A stretch of 64,000 nt of DNA from Dreissena polymorpha (lineage: Eukaryota > Mollusca > Bivalvia > Myida > Dreissenidae), in NCBI RefSeq assembly GCF_020536995.1, contig NC_068355.1, positions 1,557,764 through 1,621,763 on the forward strand, given 5' to 3'. Of the stretch, positions 47,013-59,709 are shown piece by piece. Position 1 is the stretch's first letter; every line of letters starts with the position of its first letter. The notes below the pieces were generated by a model. That model saw only the letters and a list, made by a program, of their open reading frames with translations. It did no database searches and was not told where the DNA came from. A program made the translations under genes and the position numbers.

Positions 47013-47689
47013 TTTTATTTTCACCCAAGTATATAACATATACAATAAGGGCAATATAACAAAGTACAATTTTTATAACAATATTTTGACTTCCGATAAT
47101 TTAGCAACAACAGCACATATTATCCAGCGAGGGTGGGGGTATTCAGAATGAGCATATATAAAGATATTGACTACGAGAATGTGGGAAAAGTTAATCAATT
47201 ACAAAAAACACCAAATTATCATACATAGTGAGCAATGCATGAGAATGAAATAACGGTTCGTAATTGTGTAGCCTAATTTGTCGAGGATTCTAATATTATT
47301 AGTGATCTTTAACCTTAATTATGCGGGGTTGTCTTGTTCACACGTCACTTAACTTGCACGCGCTGTTACCGATAGCAGTTTTCAGGAAAGTAAAATGTTT
47401 ATTTAAAAAGTGCAGGTTAAAGCAGTGCGTTTAAGGCGATAATGCAACTTGCAGTTGGTAGCTTTAATTTCTATATTCGGGATAGTTGCAGACATGTTTT
47501 TTCGTGATTTATTCGCTCGACTGCATCCGCACAATGAAATTTGCCAATGGGCGAATGGATAATGTCGGAGCAACCCGAGGCCATGATAGCTGTACTTCTC
47601 AAGGACACTACCGTTAGGATTAAGCAAATTGTGTGTACTGCATGCAAAAGGAATGAGCAAGGCCTAAGCGGTATCAAGAGGTGATTTTT

Positions 47690-48910
47690 GTCAACTTACT
47701 ATTATAATGGTGGTATGAGTCGGCTTATTTAAAACAAAACGATAATTCGTGAATCGAGACGGTACACAAATATGAAAATCACTAGCAAAATGAATTGTTA
47801 TAAGTTATAAACTGATATTATTATTATTGCAATATATTCTATGATTTTTTTTTTTTTTTTTTTTTTTAGCTTGTTTTCCGAGAAAGTATTTGTTTAAGAA
47901 GCCAGGGTCATGAAAAGCAAATAAATATATGTACAGATTTTTAACATATTAGAATGATGCAAAAGTAGACGTAGTCATGATATATAAATTATCAGTTAGC
48001 GAGTGAAATAAAGAATATAACAAATTTATGTACATTTCTCACATTGATACACATTTTAAGTATTAACAAGTAATTAAATAATCATAAACGTTCCTCATGC
48101 TTAACATTTAATGTTTTTAACGGTAAAGTATAGATGTACATAGGACTGAAAATGTGTCATGTAAATTGAATTTATGGAATTTATTTAATTTCAAGTAGGT
48201 AACTACAGTCAACTTTCTATTATACTGGTGGTATAAGTCGGCTATTTAAAACAAAACACAAATTTGTAGATAGAAATGGTACAGAATTATAAAAATCACT
48301 AGCAAAAGGAAAGTGTAATAAGTTATAAACTGATTATTATTATTGCAATTTATTCTATAAATTTTTGGCCGGTTTTCCGAGGAAGTATTTGTTTAAGAAG
48401 CCATGATCATGAAAAGCAAATAAATATATGTACAAATTTTTAACATATCAAAATGATGCAAAAGTACACATAGTCATGATATATAACATTATTAGAAAAA
48501 CACAACCAAATTAATATAATACAATCATCAATTAGCGAATGAAATTAAGAATATAGCAAATTTATGTACATTTCTCACACTGATACACATATTAAGTATT
48601 AACAAGTAATTAAATATAACTTATAAGCATAAATGTTCCTCATGATATATAACATTATTAGAAAAACCCAACCGAATTAATATAATACAATCATCAACTA
48701 GCGAATGAAATTAAGAATATAGCAAATTTATGTACATTTCTCACACTGATACACATATTAAGTATTAACAAGTAATTAAATATAACTTATAAGCATAAAT
48801 GTTCCTCATGCTTAACAATTAATGTTTATAACGGTAAAGCATACATGTACATAAGACTGAGAATGTGGCATGTAAATTGAATTTATTCAATTTCAAGTAG
48901 GTAACCACAG
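47690..48910 (+). repeat. Nested tandem duplication
   Basis: Two units start at 47690 and 48208 (GTCAACTT, then ATTATA-TGGTGGTAT and GTCGGCT). The second contains an extra internal duplication with a 166-base period (TCATGATATATAACATTATT at 48474 and 48640). The first unit has a T run (about 22) near 47850. Confidence 0.8.
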
Positions 48911-49439
48911 ATTATACAGTAGTAAACGGATGTAAGAAAAAAGTAGACTCTTTGAAGAAGCAGTAATGTAGTTATTATCATTAAAGGGAGACTATTTAGA
49001 CAATAATGTGCCCTAATTAATAATAAAAAGGATGGCTATACAGGTTTTGAAATGAAATTCATTTCCAAGTACATAATAACGCATTAGATCGAGACTTAAC
49101 AAAAACTAACAATCAATTAGTGCACTGTAGTAGAACATATACTATAATTTGGTGGTCTGGTGGCATTTGTATTTATAAACAAATGTGTACTTGTATTGAA
49201 TCTTTGTTAGCGTTTAAATTTACTGAATATAAAGCGTATAAATTTGCTTGTATTTTTAAGTAAAGGTAAGGATTCTGATGATAAGAATGAGCTAAGGGAA
49301 GCATTATGTGTGTCATTACCTAAAGTGTGTATATTGCATTGCGCGATCAACGCTGATACGGGCCGCGTAATCAGTTTGACACGAAGAACGTCACATCAAA
49401 CATGTAAATCCCAAGTGATTTTGGGTGACAGTTAGTAAG

Positions 49440-49570
49440 CGGCTCGCAGGTCATTACATATTAAGGCAATTACGTTTGAAAAAAAATTGCGAATATGCGA
49501 ATATCAATTCTGTTATTCGAATACTGACCATTCAATCGACTATTCGAATAGTTTTGTCATCCCTGATAAA
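49440..49570 (-). mobile_element. Possible hAT-like terminus
   Basis: On the minus strand it begins CAGGGATGACAAAACTATTC, with repeated ATTCGAATA motifs inward. CAGGGATG is the usual form of a hAT inverted end. The other end was not located. Confidence 0.3.
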
Positions 49571-49939
49571 AATGGTCATAAAATCGTTAACGAATTTGAT
49601 ACTTTGGAGGTTGGTCTTTAAGTGATTTGATAAATTTCAAAGCAAAGCAATTTGAGTGCTTATAATAGCATGTCTTGTGATACAGGCTTATCTTGATTGT
49701 CAGTTGATTTCGAATTTAAAAGGACAAAGAACTCTAGTAAGTTTTCAGATTTTTATCCGCATTAAAATGAATAGAAAAAAACATACCACTTCAATAAGAT
49801 AATTTTGTTGATGATGTCCTATTCTGAAATCTACAAAAAAATCCCCTTTGGGGCGTGACGTTTTAACCACGCCTTAATTCATTCAGTAAAAACAATTGGT
49901 TTGATATTGATACTCTTTACGCCATTTTTGACGATGCTG

Positions 49940-50045
49940 CTTAAGTTATCATTACATGAACAAATTCTTCACAATGGCAACCTATGTAAAAGACCGAACC
50001 AGTCCGATTGTGTTAGCTAAATTTTCTCAATCGGCATACCTCGAT
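49940..50045 (+). repeat. Fragment of the segmental-duplication core
   Basis: CACAATGGCAACCTATGTAA followed by AAGACCGAACCAGTCCGATT matches, in inverted orientation, the ends of copies A and B near 32790 and 35235. The short frame begins MATYVKDR in all readings of this core. Confidence 0.7.
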
Positions 50046-50234
50046 GATTATGATTGATAAAGGTTAAGGCAGCTTGGTTCCCGTTATCTTTCAAATTTAT
50101 CGAGAGGTTCGGGACAGGAACCAGACACGAAACTGCCAGGTGGCACTTTAAACGCTGTGACGCTGGGAAAACCCCAAATGTAGTTATTTTTAGGTTTGAT
50201 CAAGAATGTAACCCGCCTCCCAATTTCGCTGAAT

Positions 50235-50410
50235 GGGTCAAGTTCCCCACGGGTACTACTTCCCCGTACCCCAAAATTTTTGTTCGTACCTAAAATTGTT
50301 CGTACCCAATTTTTTCGTACCAAAGTTTCTTTTCGTACCTATTTTTTTTTCGTACCCACATTTTGTTTGGCATGATTTTTTCGTACCCATTTTGTTTTCC
50401 GTACCCACAT
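50235..50410 (+). repeat. TTCGTACCCA-type irregular repeat tract
   Basis: About eight copies of TTCGTACC(C/T)A separated by T-rich spacers of variable length. Frames across it give FVP-type peptides and are not genes. Confidence 0.75.
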
Positions 50411-50639
50411 ACACAATTGTGGTGATGTAGATAAACTTAAATTGATGCTTTTATATCCATCATCGTCAAAAGCATCGTCACACCAGTACTGTCAGTACTT
50501 TGATATATTAAATGCCATTTTAATCAACTATATTGTGTTTGTTCTTTTCTACATGTCATAAAAGTCCTTCTGCACTTTTACCTTTTCATTACCACTTAGG
50601 ACATTACATTAAATACTTTTTTATGCTAACTAAATTGTT

Positions 50640-51120
50640 GTTTATGTCATAATACACCTACAATTAGTATTGAATTTACATTTACAACATGCAATCAGAT
50701 TTTTAAAGATCCGCGTCATGCGAAAATGGGCTAATGCATATGCTGCCTAGGAACCTCCAGTCAAGGCTGCGCATTCGCAGGATATGCATACTTAGGGGGA
50801 TACAACTTGAGCTACGCTGGCAGCATATGCCATAAGACCATTTTTCGCATGACGCGGATGCAAGAGTGTTATTTGAATGCGTTGAAAGAAAACTGCGTCT
50901 TAATCAAGCATAAAATGTTTCATGACAAGAAAAAAAGCGTGGAGACACATATGATGTGATCAAACTTTGTAACATTTGTATCTTCGAACACTATAATGGG
51001 GTTTTATTTACGTGCACTCCATGACAAACATGTCATGCAGTGGATATGCAACTTTTAAGTAACAAAAGGACACCACAATACTTAAACCTTTGTTTTTAAT
51101 TTACTTATTTATAAAGGAAC
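50640..51120 (+). repeat. R1 repeat, partial copy 3
   Basis: Carries the R1 subterminal inverted pair (GTCATGCGAAAATGGGCTAA; GACCATTTTTCGCATGAC), GAGCTACGCTGGCAGCATAT, and the following GAAAGAAAACTGCGTCTTAA shared with 22335 and 39500. It ends about 100 bases before the zinc-ribbon exon. Confidence 0.65.
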
Positions 51121-51219
51121 TTTTTAAGCTTTATTTCGAAGTCCGGATATGAGTTGGATATCTTTTTTTTAAAGATATGTTTTTACGTTAACTAAGTAAT
51201 ATAAATGATCTTCTTTCAG

Positions 51220-54200
51220 AATGTTTTGTAAACATTGTGGGGTAAACATTGATGATGACGCCAATTTCTGCCCAAAGTGTGGCAAAGGCACCAGTTTCGG
51301 AAACGGTACCGGTAAGTGAAGAAAAACTGTATTACATATTTGAAATCAGAATTAGTTATCAAACTTTGATATTTGTTGGTTTGTTCACATAAAACTTGGC
51401 ATTTCTTATTTTAATGCATGCTTGATTCATATTCCATCCCCACACATTTTTCCTGTTGCCATATATTTGCAGAATACAAACAAGGAATTTGTATTGGTAG
51501 CAATGATTTGCCAGATATTTGCAGATTATATTTTTCCCCAAAATACCTGCACAGAATTTCAACACTTGGCTTCTACAGTATAAAGTGGATTGCAAGCAAA
51601 ACTTAAAATTAAAGTAACTTTAGGTGTGCATCCTAAAAGTGCAAAGAATGGCTCACTATCACTTTCATTAAAAAAGACACGCAAGGTGTTTGCAAAGGAT
51701 ATACTCGGCCTTATCTTAAATGGAAAATCGTAACAAACTTTAAACTAGATCACAAACAGTGTTAAAATACATCGTTTCTAATAGATGAATTAAAAACAGT
51801 CCGTTGGGAAAATTGGAAGGTTAACAGTTTTTGTTCATTTAATAGGTCCTTGATATTTACGAAAATTTAATTTTTGGTCAGTACCAAATTATTGAAGATT
51901 GGAATAAAGTGTTGATATTATATCAATTCAATAAATGCTTCTAATTAAAACAATCATAATGACATGCATTTAAATAATAAGGAACAACAACAATTTTTAT
52001 GACAACAAATGCTTGTAAAGGTATTCAGTAATTTCATTTTTTGACTGTAACAATTGAAACAAAAGTGCAAAATGCCCTTGTGTACCCACCTGAAACACAG
52101 CAAAAATCAGATCTGCTTTAGAAATGTTTGTGTATATCAAAATTGACTTCTGAACAAACGTTTTTCACCCCTTGTGCACTGAAGAAGGCTTATGGTTGGT
52201 TAAGCATTTTGAAAAAACATTAACCAATGTCATGTCATACCGGGAAAGCTGTATCACCTCATGGCATTTTAACCCCAAGGTATTTTATCGGGTATTTTAT
52301 CCACCCCTGGTTGAATTCTCACAAGATATAAATGGTAATATAAAAACAAAAATTGAAAACAACGTGCAAGTTGTTTGTATAAAAAGTGATATCTTGCTTG
52401 TTCACAACGTTTTAGTAAAGTCACACAATAAAAAACGCACCGCCCTCTGTCAGTAATGTATTAAACAGAATTGGCCCCCATTTTCAAAATGGACATAGAT
52501 TTTAGTACAACAAAAAAATCTCGTTGTCAAATTTCATGATGATTGTGCAAACAATCTAACATCTACAGTTTTACACCGGTATTTGGTGTAATACTTGCCA
52601 AGTTTTTACCCCTTATGACTGAGTACAGAACTTAGCCAGATAAATCATTTAGATACAATTGCATATAAATTGTTACGACCAATATATTTTCAAGAAGATG
52701 CGCCAATAATATGGCCTTTAGAATGTTCACAATGTAAAATATTAAAAACGGACATGCCCCAGAATTGAACAATTATAACACAAAGGCTTCTTATGCTGAG
52801 ATAAAACTATTTATATTTGTAACAAACTAATATTATCTTCGTTACATTGATACAATCTTGTATTTACAATGAAGCGAATTTCATGGTGTGGCTCAAGGTC
52901 AATTTGTAAATTAGATTTGCCCTATACTCGTTAATCCCCTATGCGTGCATGTCATTTATTAATTACACCTAATGCTTATTGGCTGAAAATTCCCTGTTTA
53001 ATTTACACAGTTTACCATGTATATTACCTACATATGGGTAAATAGCTATTCACTTTTTGTATTACTTTGGCCAGTACATGCCAGACGGCCGGAGATTTAG
53101 AATTCACAATTTCTTGTTTTAGCGAGACTTGTTAGAGTATTGAATACATGTATTTGTAATTCAAAAGTATATTGTTCATAAGATTATTTTTAGGTCTTGA
53201 ACCGAGTTCATGTGAAAAAGCAAAAGAAAATTAAATGATGAGTTTTTCGAGTTGCACGCACCCTTATTTCATTGATCTACACTTGACATCTTTACATGAT
53301 TTTATGTATTACAGACAAAATAAAGATGTATGTACATATTTTTTGTGTAGTTGTTTAACCCAGCTTGACACCTGAGTTGACTTAAATCAACAGCCAATTC
53401 AATTTTAAAGAAATTTCCCACCAATTGGCCCGAATGAATAGCCGGGAATTTTCGCATGTGCAAAAATACCTAACTAAGCAAAATAGGAACTGTCATATTT
53501 AAATAAATCATGAATAATAATAACCATAATTTTTCTTACATACATGATAATACATTCTTTGCATATACCAAAAGATATTTTAATTCAAAAATGCCTTTAA
53601 ACAATTATAGAACTGGATCTACGTAATCTACCGAAATTCAGCCGAATTTATCGGAAACTTGTCCAAGCAGGTCGAACTTTTCACATCAGATCGGGTTTCC
53701 AGGGGTGAAGACAGAATGGGCTATCGATTAGTGCCTTATGATGAAAACACTGTATTGCTTTAAAGATATTAAAACATTAATCATAGGTAAAGGAATTATT
53801 TGCATGGTGAGAACAAGAACTTGAGAAATAGCATCGAGTTGTGATATATATATATATATATATATACGTGAAAACATTGCGAGATGTACCATTATAAATC
53901 GTATGAACTCTATATACAGTATATGCAATATAGTTTATTAAATGCTTGATTTACGATGGACAAAAATACACGCGATGCATGTGGAGCAATGTCTAGTTTT
54001 TTTATATTTAACTTTGTCCAATTGTATTAAATTGTCTATTTTGTAATCTTTTGCTAGCAATTTTTGTCTTTTGAAAGATAATCATTGTAATTAATATCTG
54101 AAGCGCTCGTGTTTTGTGCTTAAAATGTGATTTATAAATGAAGTGACACATCTGCATCCTCAAGCTTCATTTCACAAATTCCAGCGTTCGTTGGATATTT

Positions 54201-57200
54201 TACAGGGTCAGAGTTGGATCTCCAAAGACGGTTGCACATTCCGTTTGTCCTAATTTTAACTTGTGTACATAAAGTGCATTCAAAAACTTTCAGACAAAAA
54301 AAACAAACAACAACATCCCTGATATGAGCCGTTACTCTTCGATCTTTTTGATTTTAGTGACAAAGTTTTTAACAAACAAAATTCACAAGTGAGAATAAAC
54401 TGTGAACAAGAGGCCCCAACGGGCCCTGGGTCGCTCACCTGAGAGACTAAGATGAAAAGAAACAAAGTTTAAAACTCTTCAGCAAATATTTCAAATTATT
54501 GGTATTAGAAGACTGACTTTAAAAATAAGGTGTTCCAAAGTATTCACAATAGGCCTATATAGAAAATTACCCCACCCACCCTAGCACTCTTCAGCAAATA
54601 TTTCAAATTATTGGTATGAGAAGACTGACTTTAAAAATAAGGTGTTCCAAAGTATTCACAATAGGCCTATAAAGAAAATTACCCCACCCACCCTTGCGGC
54701 CATGTTTTAATATCCAGATTTTTTAAATATATATATTTTTAAGAAAAATGCTTCTTACATACATATAGAAAAAACTGCCACATTACCTGGCGGCCATGTT
54801 TTTCCACTGATCACGACCATTTTCAAACTCATCCAACATATCAATAAAACCAATGTTTTGACCAATTTTCATGATGATTGGCCAACAAAATGTTACTTTG
54901 AGAGTGTTCACAAGCTTTTTTAGTATATAAGTTTAAAGAAAATGACCCCCACCCCTGGCGATCATGTGACTAGATGGATCAAAACCATTTTTGAACTCAA
55001 ACGTTGTATTTGAACTCAACCGTCGTATCCAGGAAAAAATCTTCTGACCAAATGTCATGATGATTGGGCAAAAAATGTGTCTTCTAGACTGTTCATATGT
55101 TTTATTATATACATATAGAGGAAACTGCCCCACCCCCTGGCGGCCATGTTTTTTCACTGATCTCGACTTTTTCAAACTAAACCAAGATATCCATAAAACC
55201 AATGTTTTGACCAAGTTTCATGATGATTGGACAAAATATGTGACTTATAGAGTGTTCACAAGCCTTTTTACTATATAGATATAAGGAAAAAGACCCCCCC
55301 TCCTGGAAGCTATGTTTTATTTAACGATCCAAACCATTTTCGAACTCAACCGTTGTATCCAGGAAACACATGTTCTGACCAAATTTCATAAAGATTGGGC
55401 GAAAAATATGTCGTCTAGACTTTTCACATTTTTTTCACTATATACATATAGACTAAACTGCCCCATCCCCTGGCGGCCATGTTTTTCAACTGATCACGAC
55501 CATTTTCGAACTCGTCCGAGATATCCACATAACCAATGTTTTGACCATATTTCATGATGATTAGGCAAAAAATGTGACTTCTAGAGTGTTCACAAGCTTC
55601 TTTACTACATAAATATAACGAAAAAGACAACCCCCCTGGCGGCCATGTTTTTTTAACCGATTCGAACCATTTTTCGAGCTCAACCGACGTATCCAGGAAA
55701 CAAATGGTCTGACCAAATTTCATGAAGATTTGACCAAAACATGTGACTTCTAGAGTGTTCACATGTTTTTACCATATTCATATTGAGAAAACTGCCCCGC
55801 CCCCTGGCAGACATGTTTTTTCACCGATCTGGACCATTTTCAAACTCGTCCGAGATATCAACGAAACCAATGTTTTGACCGAGTTTCATGATGATTGGGC
55901 AAAAATTGTGACTTCTAGAGTGTTCACAATGTTTCTCTATAGCCATATAAGAAATACTGCCCCGCCCCCTGGCGGCCATGTTTTTCAATGGACCGAAACC
56001 ATTTTTGAACCCAACCAACATATCATTAAGACAAACATTTTGACAAAGTTACATGAAGATTGGGCATCAAATGTGACTTCTACAGTGTTCACAAAGTTTT
56101 TCTTTTTTTGACCTAGTGACCTAGTATTTGACCCAGCATGACCCAGTTTCAAACTCGGTCCAGGTATCATTGGGACAAATGTTCTGACCAAGTTTCATGA
56201 AGATCGGACAATAAATGTGGCCTCTAGAGTGTTCACAAGGCAAATGTTGACGACGGACGTACGACGCAAGACGAACGACGGACAAATGGGGATCACAATA
56301 GCTCACCATAAGCACGTTGTGCTCAGGTGAGCTAATAAAAGTACGTGATAACATAAACATTTCTTAAACACAAACGTTTTTTCCATTCTCCTAAAAAAAC
56401 ATAGATGCATCTTGTGCATGACGTCATAAAGAAAAATAGTACACGTCATGAGCATTATGTCGTAAAATGACATGTAGTGTGTGCTTCTATTTTCAGTCCA
56501 ATCGGAACAGGGATATTCCCCTAGAGCATGTGTAAATAGTGTTCGCAATGTGCACTGTTCCTATTCCATAAACTATAAAATTAATTTAAATTTAGATTGA
56601 TGCAATATGAACGAACTATGTTGTTAAGAAGAAAACGAACAATATTTGTGAAAAATCAAACTGTTTGCGTTTACATTCGATTTGTTTTATATACAAAACG
56701 CTGTTTGACAGATTATATTTGCATATTTAAACCTCAGGTGGTCTGATACAAAAGAAAGTAGTACCATTGCACTTGGCTTTTATTCCATAGAAATGCCTCC
56801 TTGGCTAGCAATTAGCAACTCCTATCATAAACACATTATTGTAACACCATGAAATGTAAGTTTTTAAGTGTTATCATGGTAAAAACCATTACCCATAAAA
56901 TAAAAACTCCTGATTCCAGGTGGTCATGTTTTCCATGAACTCCTGGCATAACGATTGGTCCAAAAATGTGACTTCTTGAGTGTAAACAAATTAAGGTTTA
57001 ACACTATAGCCATGTTATGAAAACAACCTGGCCCCCTAGAGGCCATTTTTTTCAATTGACCGTAGCCATTTACAAAATTTACACAAGGAACACTCTAGAG
57101 GCCACATTTATTTCCAATTTTCATGAAACTTGATTTCACCATTTGTTCAAATGATATCTTGCCAAGTTTGACATTGTGTCACATGAGATAAAAAAGGGCA

Positions 57201-58065
57201 CTGGATATAATTGAAGAAACAACTTCTTAAAACTCTGGAAGTTACGTTTCAAGTCTAATCTTCCTATAACTGAAAACTTTTTTTTCGAATGATATCTCAA
57301 ACAAATTTTAAAATAAAAATATGCAGAGACATTATTTTTATTTTATTTTATACAGTACTTATTATATTCTGAACTTCAACTTCTGAGAATAATTTAATTT
57401 AATTCTTTCAGGTCTCAATTGAGCGCCTTAGGGCAAATGTCAACTGGGCTAAAGTAAATACAATTCTGATTAATTCTCATGAATATGGGACAAAAACGCA
57501 ACTTCTAGAGTGACCTAGTTTCAACTTCACATTGCTCAGTTTCAACCCAATTGAGATAGCATTATTACAAATGTTCATTCCGAGTTTCATGAAGATATGA
57601 ACAAAATGTGTCCCCAAGTGTGTGAACAATGTAAATGATGACCTGGTATGATTCCCGAAGAATAATAATTCACAAAAAGCAGTCGGCGATAACAAAAGTT
57701 CAACAGGAGCAACTTTTGCTCAAATGATTTCAACATTATGAAGTTATTAATATTTCATTATTGAAGGATATATTTATAAAATGATCAGACTGTATTTGTT
57801 GCAGAACAGTTAAGGTTCATTGATCTGTGTCTTTCTAAAATACCTTAAAAATTCAGTCGATATTTTTTCCTTAAAAAAATCTATTGAAATTGTCAATAGT
57901 CTAAGTGTGAATAGTTGGGCTTAAAGAGTGAAATTAAATGTAGTCAATGAGTTTATTAAGCTTTTATAATGATGACATATGCTGAATTTATTGTTTAATG
58001 ATGATTCTTGATTTAAGGTGAAGTACAAGAGAAAATCAATGGATCAGATGAACTGCTTCAGCAAG
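51220..58065 (+). CDS. N-terminal zinc-ribbon protein, first two coding exons (partial)
   Basis: Exon 1 (51220-51311) follows TTCTTTCAG; ATG is at 51221. It encodes MFCKHCGVNIDDDANFCPKC and a short Gly/Thr/Ser-rich tail. The two CxxC pairs (CKHC, CPKC) are the four metal ligands of a zinc-ribbon like that at the start of many membrane and regulatory proteins. The donor GTAAGT at 51312 leaves phase 1. The next compatible exon, 58018-58065 (after TTTAAG, before GTAAGA), is 48 bases and also phase 1 at both ends: GEVQEKINGSDELLQQ. It reads in frame with exon 1. Further exons were not found before the LINE at 59.7 kb or later in the window, so the main domain and function are unknown. Exon 1 is well supported; the link to exon 2 rests on phase and splice sites only. 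Confidence 0.68.
51312..54405. other. Intron of the zinc-ribbon gene, upstream part
   Basis: No exon recognised. The 94-codon frame at 52172-52456 has no domain or splice signals I trust. A GTGTAGTTGTTTAACCCAGC fragment near 53347 looks like a piece of the R1 repeat. Confidence 0.5.
53844..53866. repeat. (AT)n microsatellite
   Basis: About eleven AT dinucleotides. Confidence 0.9.
54406..56340 (+). mobile_element. ACAAGAGG element with alternating two-type array
   Basis: Begins ACAAGAGGCCCCAACGGGCC and ends GTTGTGCTCAGGTGAGCTAA plus TAAAA. GCTCACCTGAG (54433-54443) and CTCAGGTGAGC (56322-56332) are perfect 11-base inverted subterminal repeats. The body has about nine units of about 167 bases that alternate between type A (GATC-CGACCATTTTC, AAACCAATGTTTTGACC) and type B (GAACTCAACCGTCGTATCCA, ACAAATGTTCTGACC). 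The last part has GACGACGGACGTACGACGCA. No coding capacity; many frames here are shadows of the repeat. Lies within the intron of the zinc-ribbon gene. Confidence 0.85.
56341..58017. other. Intron of the zinc-ribbon gene, downstream part
   Basis: Contains older, diverged relatives of the 54406 array (GGTGGTCATGTTTTCCATGA near 56920; TCTAGAGGCCACATTTAT near 57095; GTTCATTCCGAGTTTCATGA near 57572). No exon recognised. Confidence 0.5.
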
Positions 58066-59709
58066 GTAAGAAGCTTATAAACATTTAAATATAACCAAAC
58101 CAATTTCATCACATCTTACACAGATTTGAACAAATTCCCATAGGACATGCCCCATTAACATTATGACCAAGTTTCACGACGACCATATACATGTGAATTT
58201 TAAACAGGTTACAGTGCTTTCCTTAGATTTGACTTGTTTGAACGAGTTTTCAAGTCCATTTGAACTAGTGACCTAGATTTGGACATCACATTTAAGGCCT
58301 ACATATTGTCAACATGTGGCTTCAAGAACAATCAGAAGGCGTTTGTCAGATTTCACCAAGTGCCCTAGTTTTCAGACACTACAGAACCAGAACCAAACTT
58401 TCCATTATCAAGATAAACCTCATGACAAAGTTTTACAAAAGATTGTCCTAAATATGATTTCAAAGTGTTATTTTGCAACTTATATAGTGACCTAGTTTTT
58501 CAACCAATGTTATATTATATCACCTGGAAATCTTAGCTTTAGACCCCACTTGGCCCATGCTTAAACTCTAAGTAAACATTTTAAGCCACTGTCGTAAAGA
58601 TCCATATAACTGAGGCTTCTAGAGTTTGAACAAGGGCATTTCATAGATCTGATCTGATAGTGACACACCTATCACAGATTCAAAGTCAAGATAAAAACCT
58701 TTACAAAGTATCATGTGGATGAGATCAAATTATAGATGTGGCTTTAAGAGTGGTAAAAAATACTTTTGTAAGATTCTACCCAAATACCAAGTTATGACGT
58801 AATGACCTACTGTTAGACTCCACCAGACTCAACAAGGGGACAATAACAGCCCTGACTCCCTTACCTGATGTCAAAAAGAGATAAATAAGTAATCTTAGCT
58901 GGAAAATACTTTTAACAGTTTCACTTAATCTAAATCAGGACAACAGGACTCTGAGGGCCCTTAAACGCTCCCATGAGAAACTGTTAGTGGTTTAATATTC
59001 AAGACCACTGATATGGGGCTACTTTTGATGAAATGGGCATTATTTGAAATAACTTGCAATCGAAGTCAATATAAAAAATTTCAAAATACAACAAGGTTGT
59101 GGCCAATTATGACCTCTGAGGGATAATAGGAACCAAATTAGTGCAGGATCGCCAGTTGAAAAAGCAATATATGAAAGCTATTGATTAATATGTTTCGAAC
59201 AAGAAGACATTTAAACGGTGATCCCTGGGATGACGCAACTTTTGACCCCAGGGGCAAAAAAATATTACACTTTGAATGGTAATATTTAACACATATAAGA
59301 GATATTATGTAAGAGTATTTTTTTACAAAAATAACTTTAATGGTTTTATTATATTTGTCAATATAAAACTGGTGTCCACCAGGGTGAGGCCACTTTGCAT
59401 TCATTTTAGAGAACATATAGATAATGCTACATACCAAATATGAAAGAAATGGGCTTTGGGATTTGAGACAAAAGGATTTTTATGGTTGTTAGTATATTAT
59501 AGTTTATCAAGAACTACCCAAGGAAAATTCTATGAGGTTTCTACAAATTCTGCCCGATTGTTCAGATACATGAATTGTGTGACGTAAAAGCTGACAGATT
59601 AACCAACATTATGTAATGCATCTAAAACATGGACGGGCGATTGTCATCACGGTATGCCAATGGCTCACCAAGAGAAATGGAGAGTAAGATGGTTCCTTTT
59701 TCCTAGTTC
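58066..59709. repeat. Decayed tandem-repeat element sequence
   Basis: Diverged units such as ATGACCAAGTTTCACGACGA, CATGACAAAGTTTTACAAAA and, near 58980-59470, CCACTGATATGGGGCTAC and GTTGTGGCCAATTATGACCT. Old relatives of the 40917 and 54406 families. No exon found. Confidence 0.45.

Noticed and set aside
52172-52456. 94-codon frame in the zinc-ribbon gene intron as an exon
   Set aside because: No domain and no convincing splice sites in the required phase.
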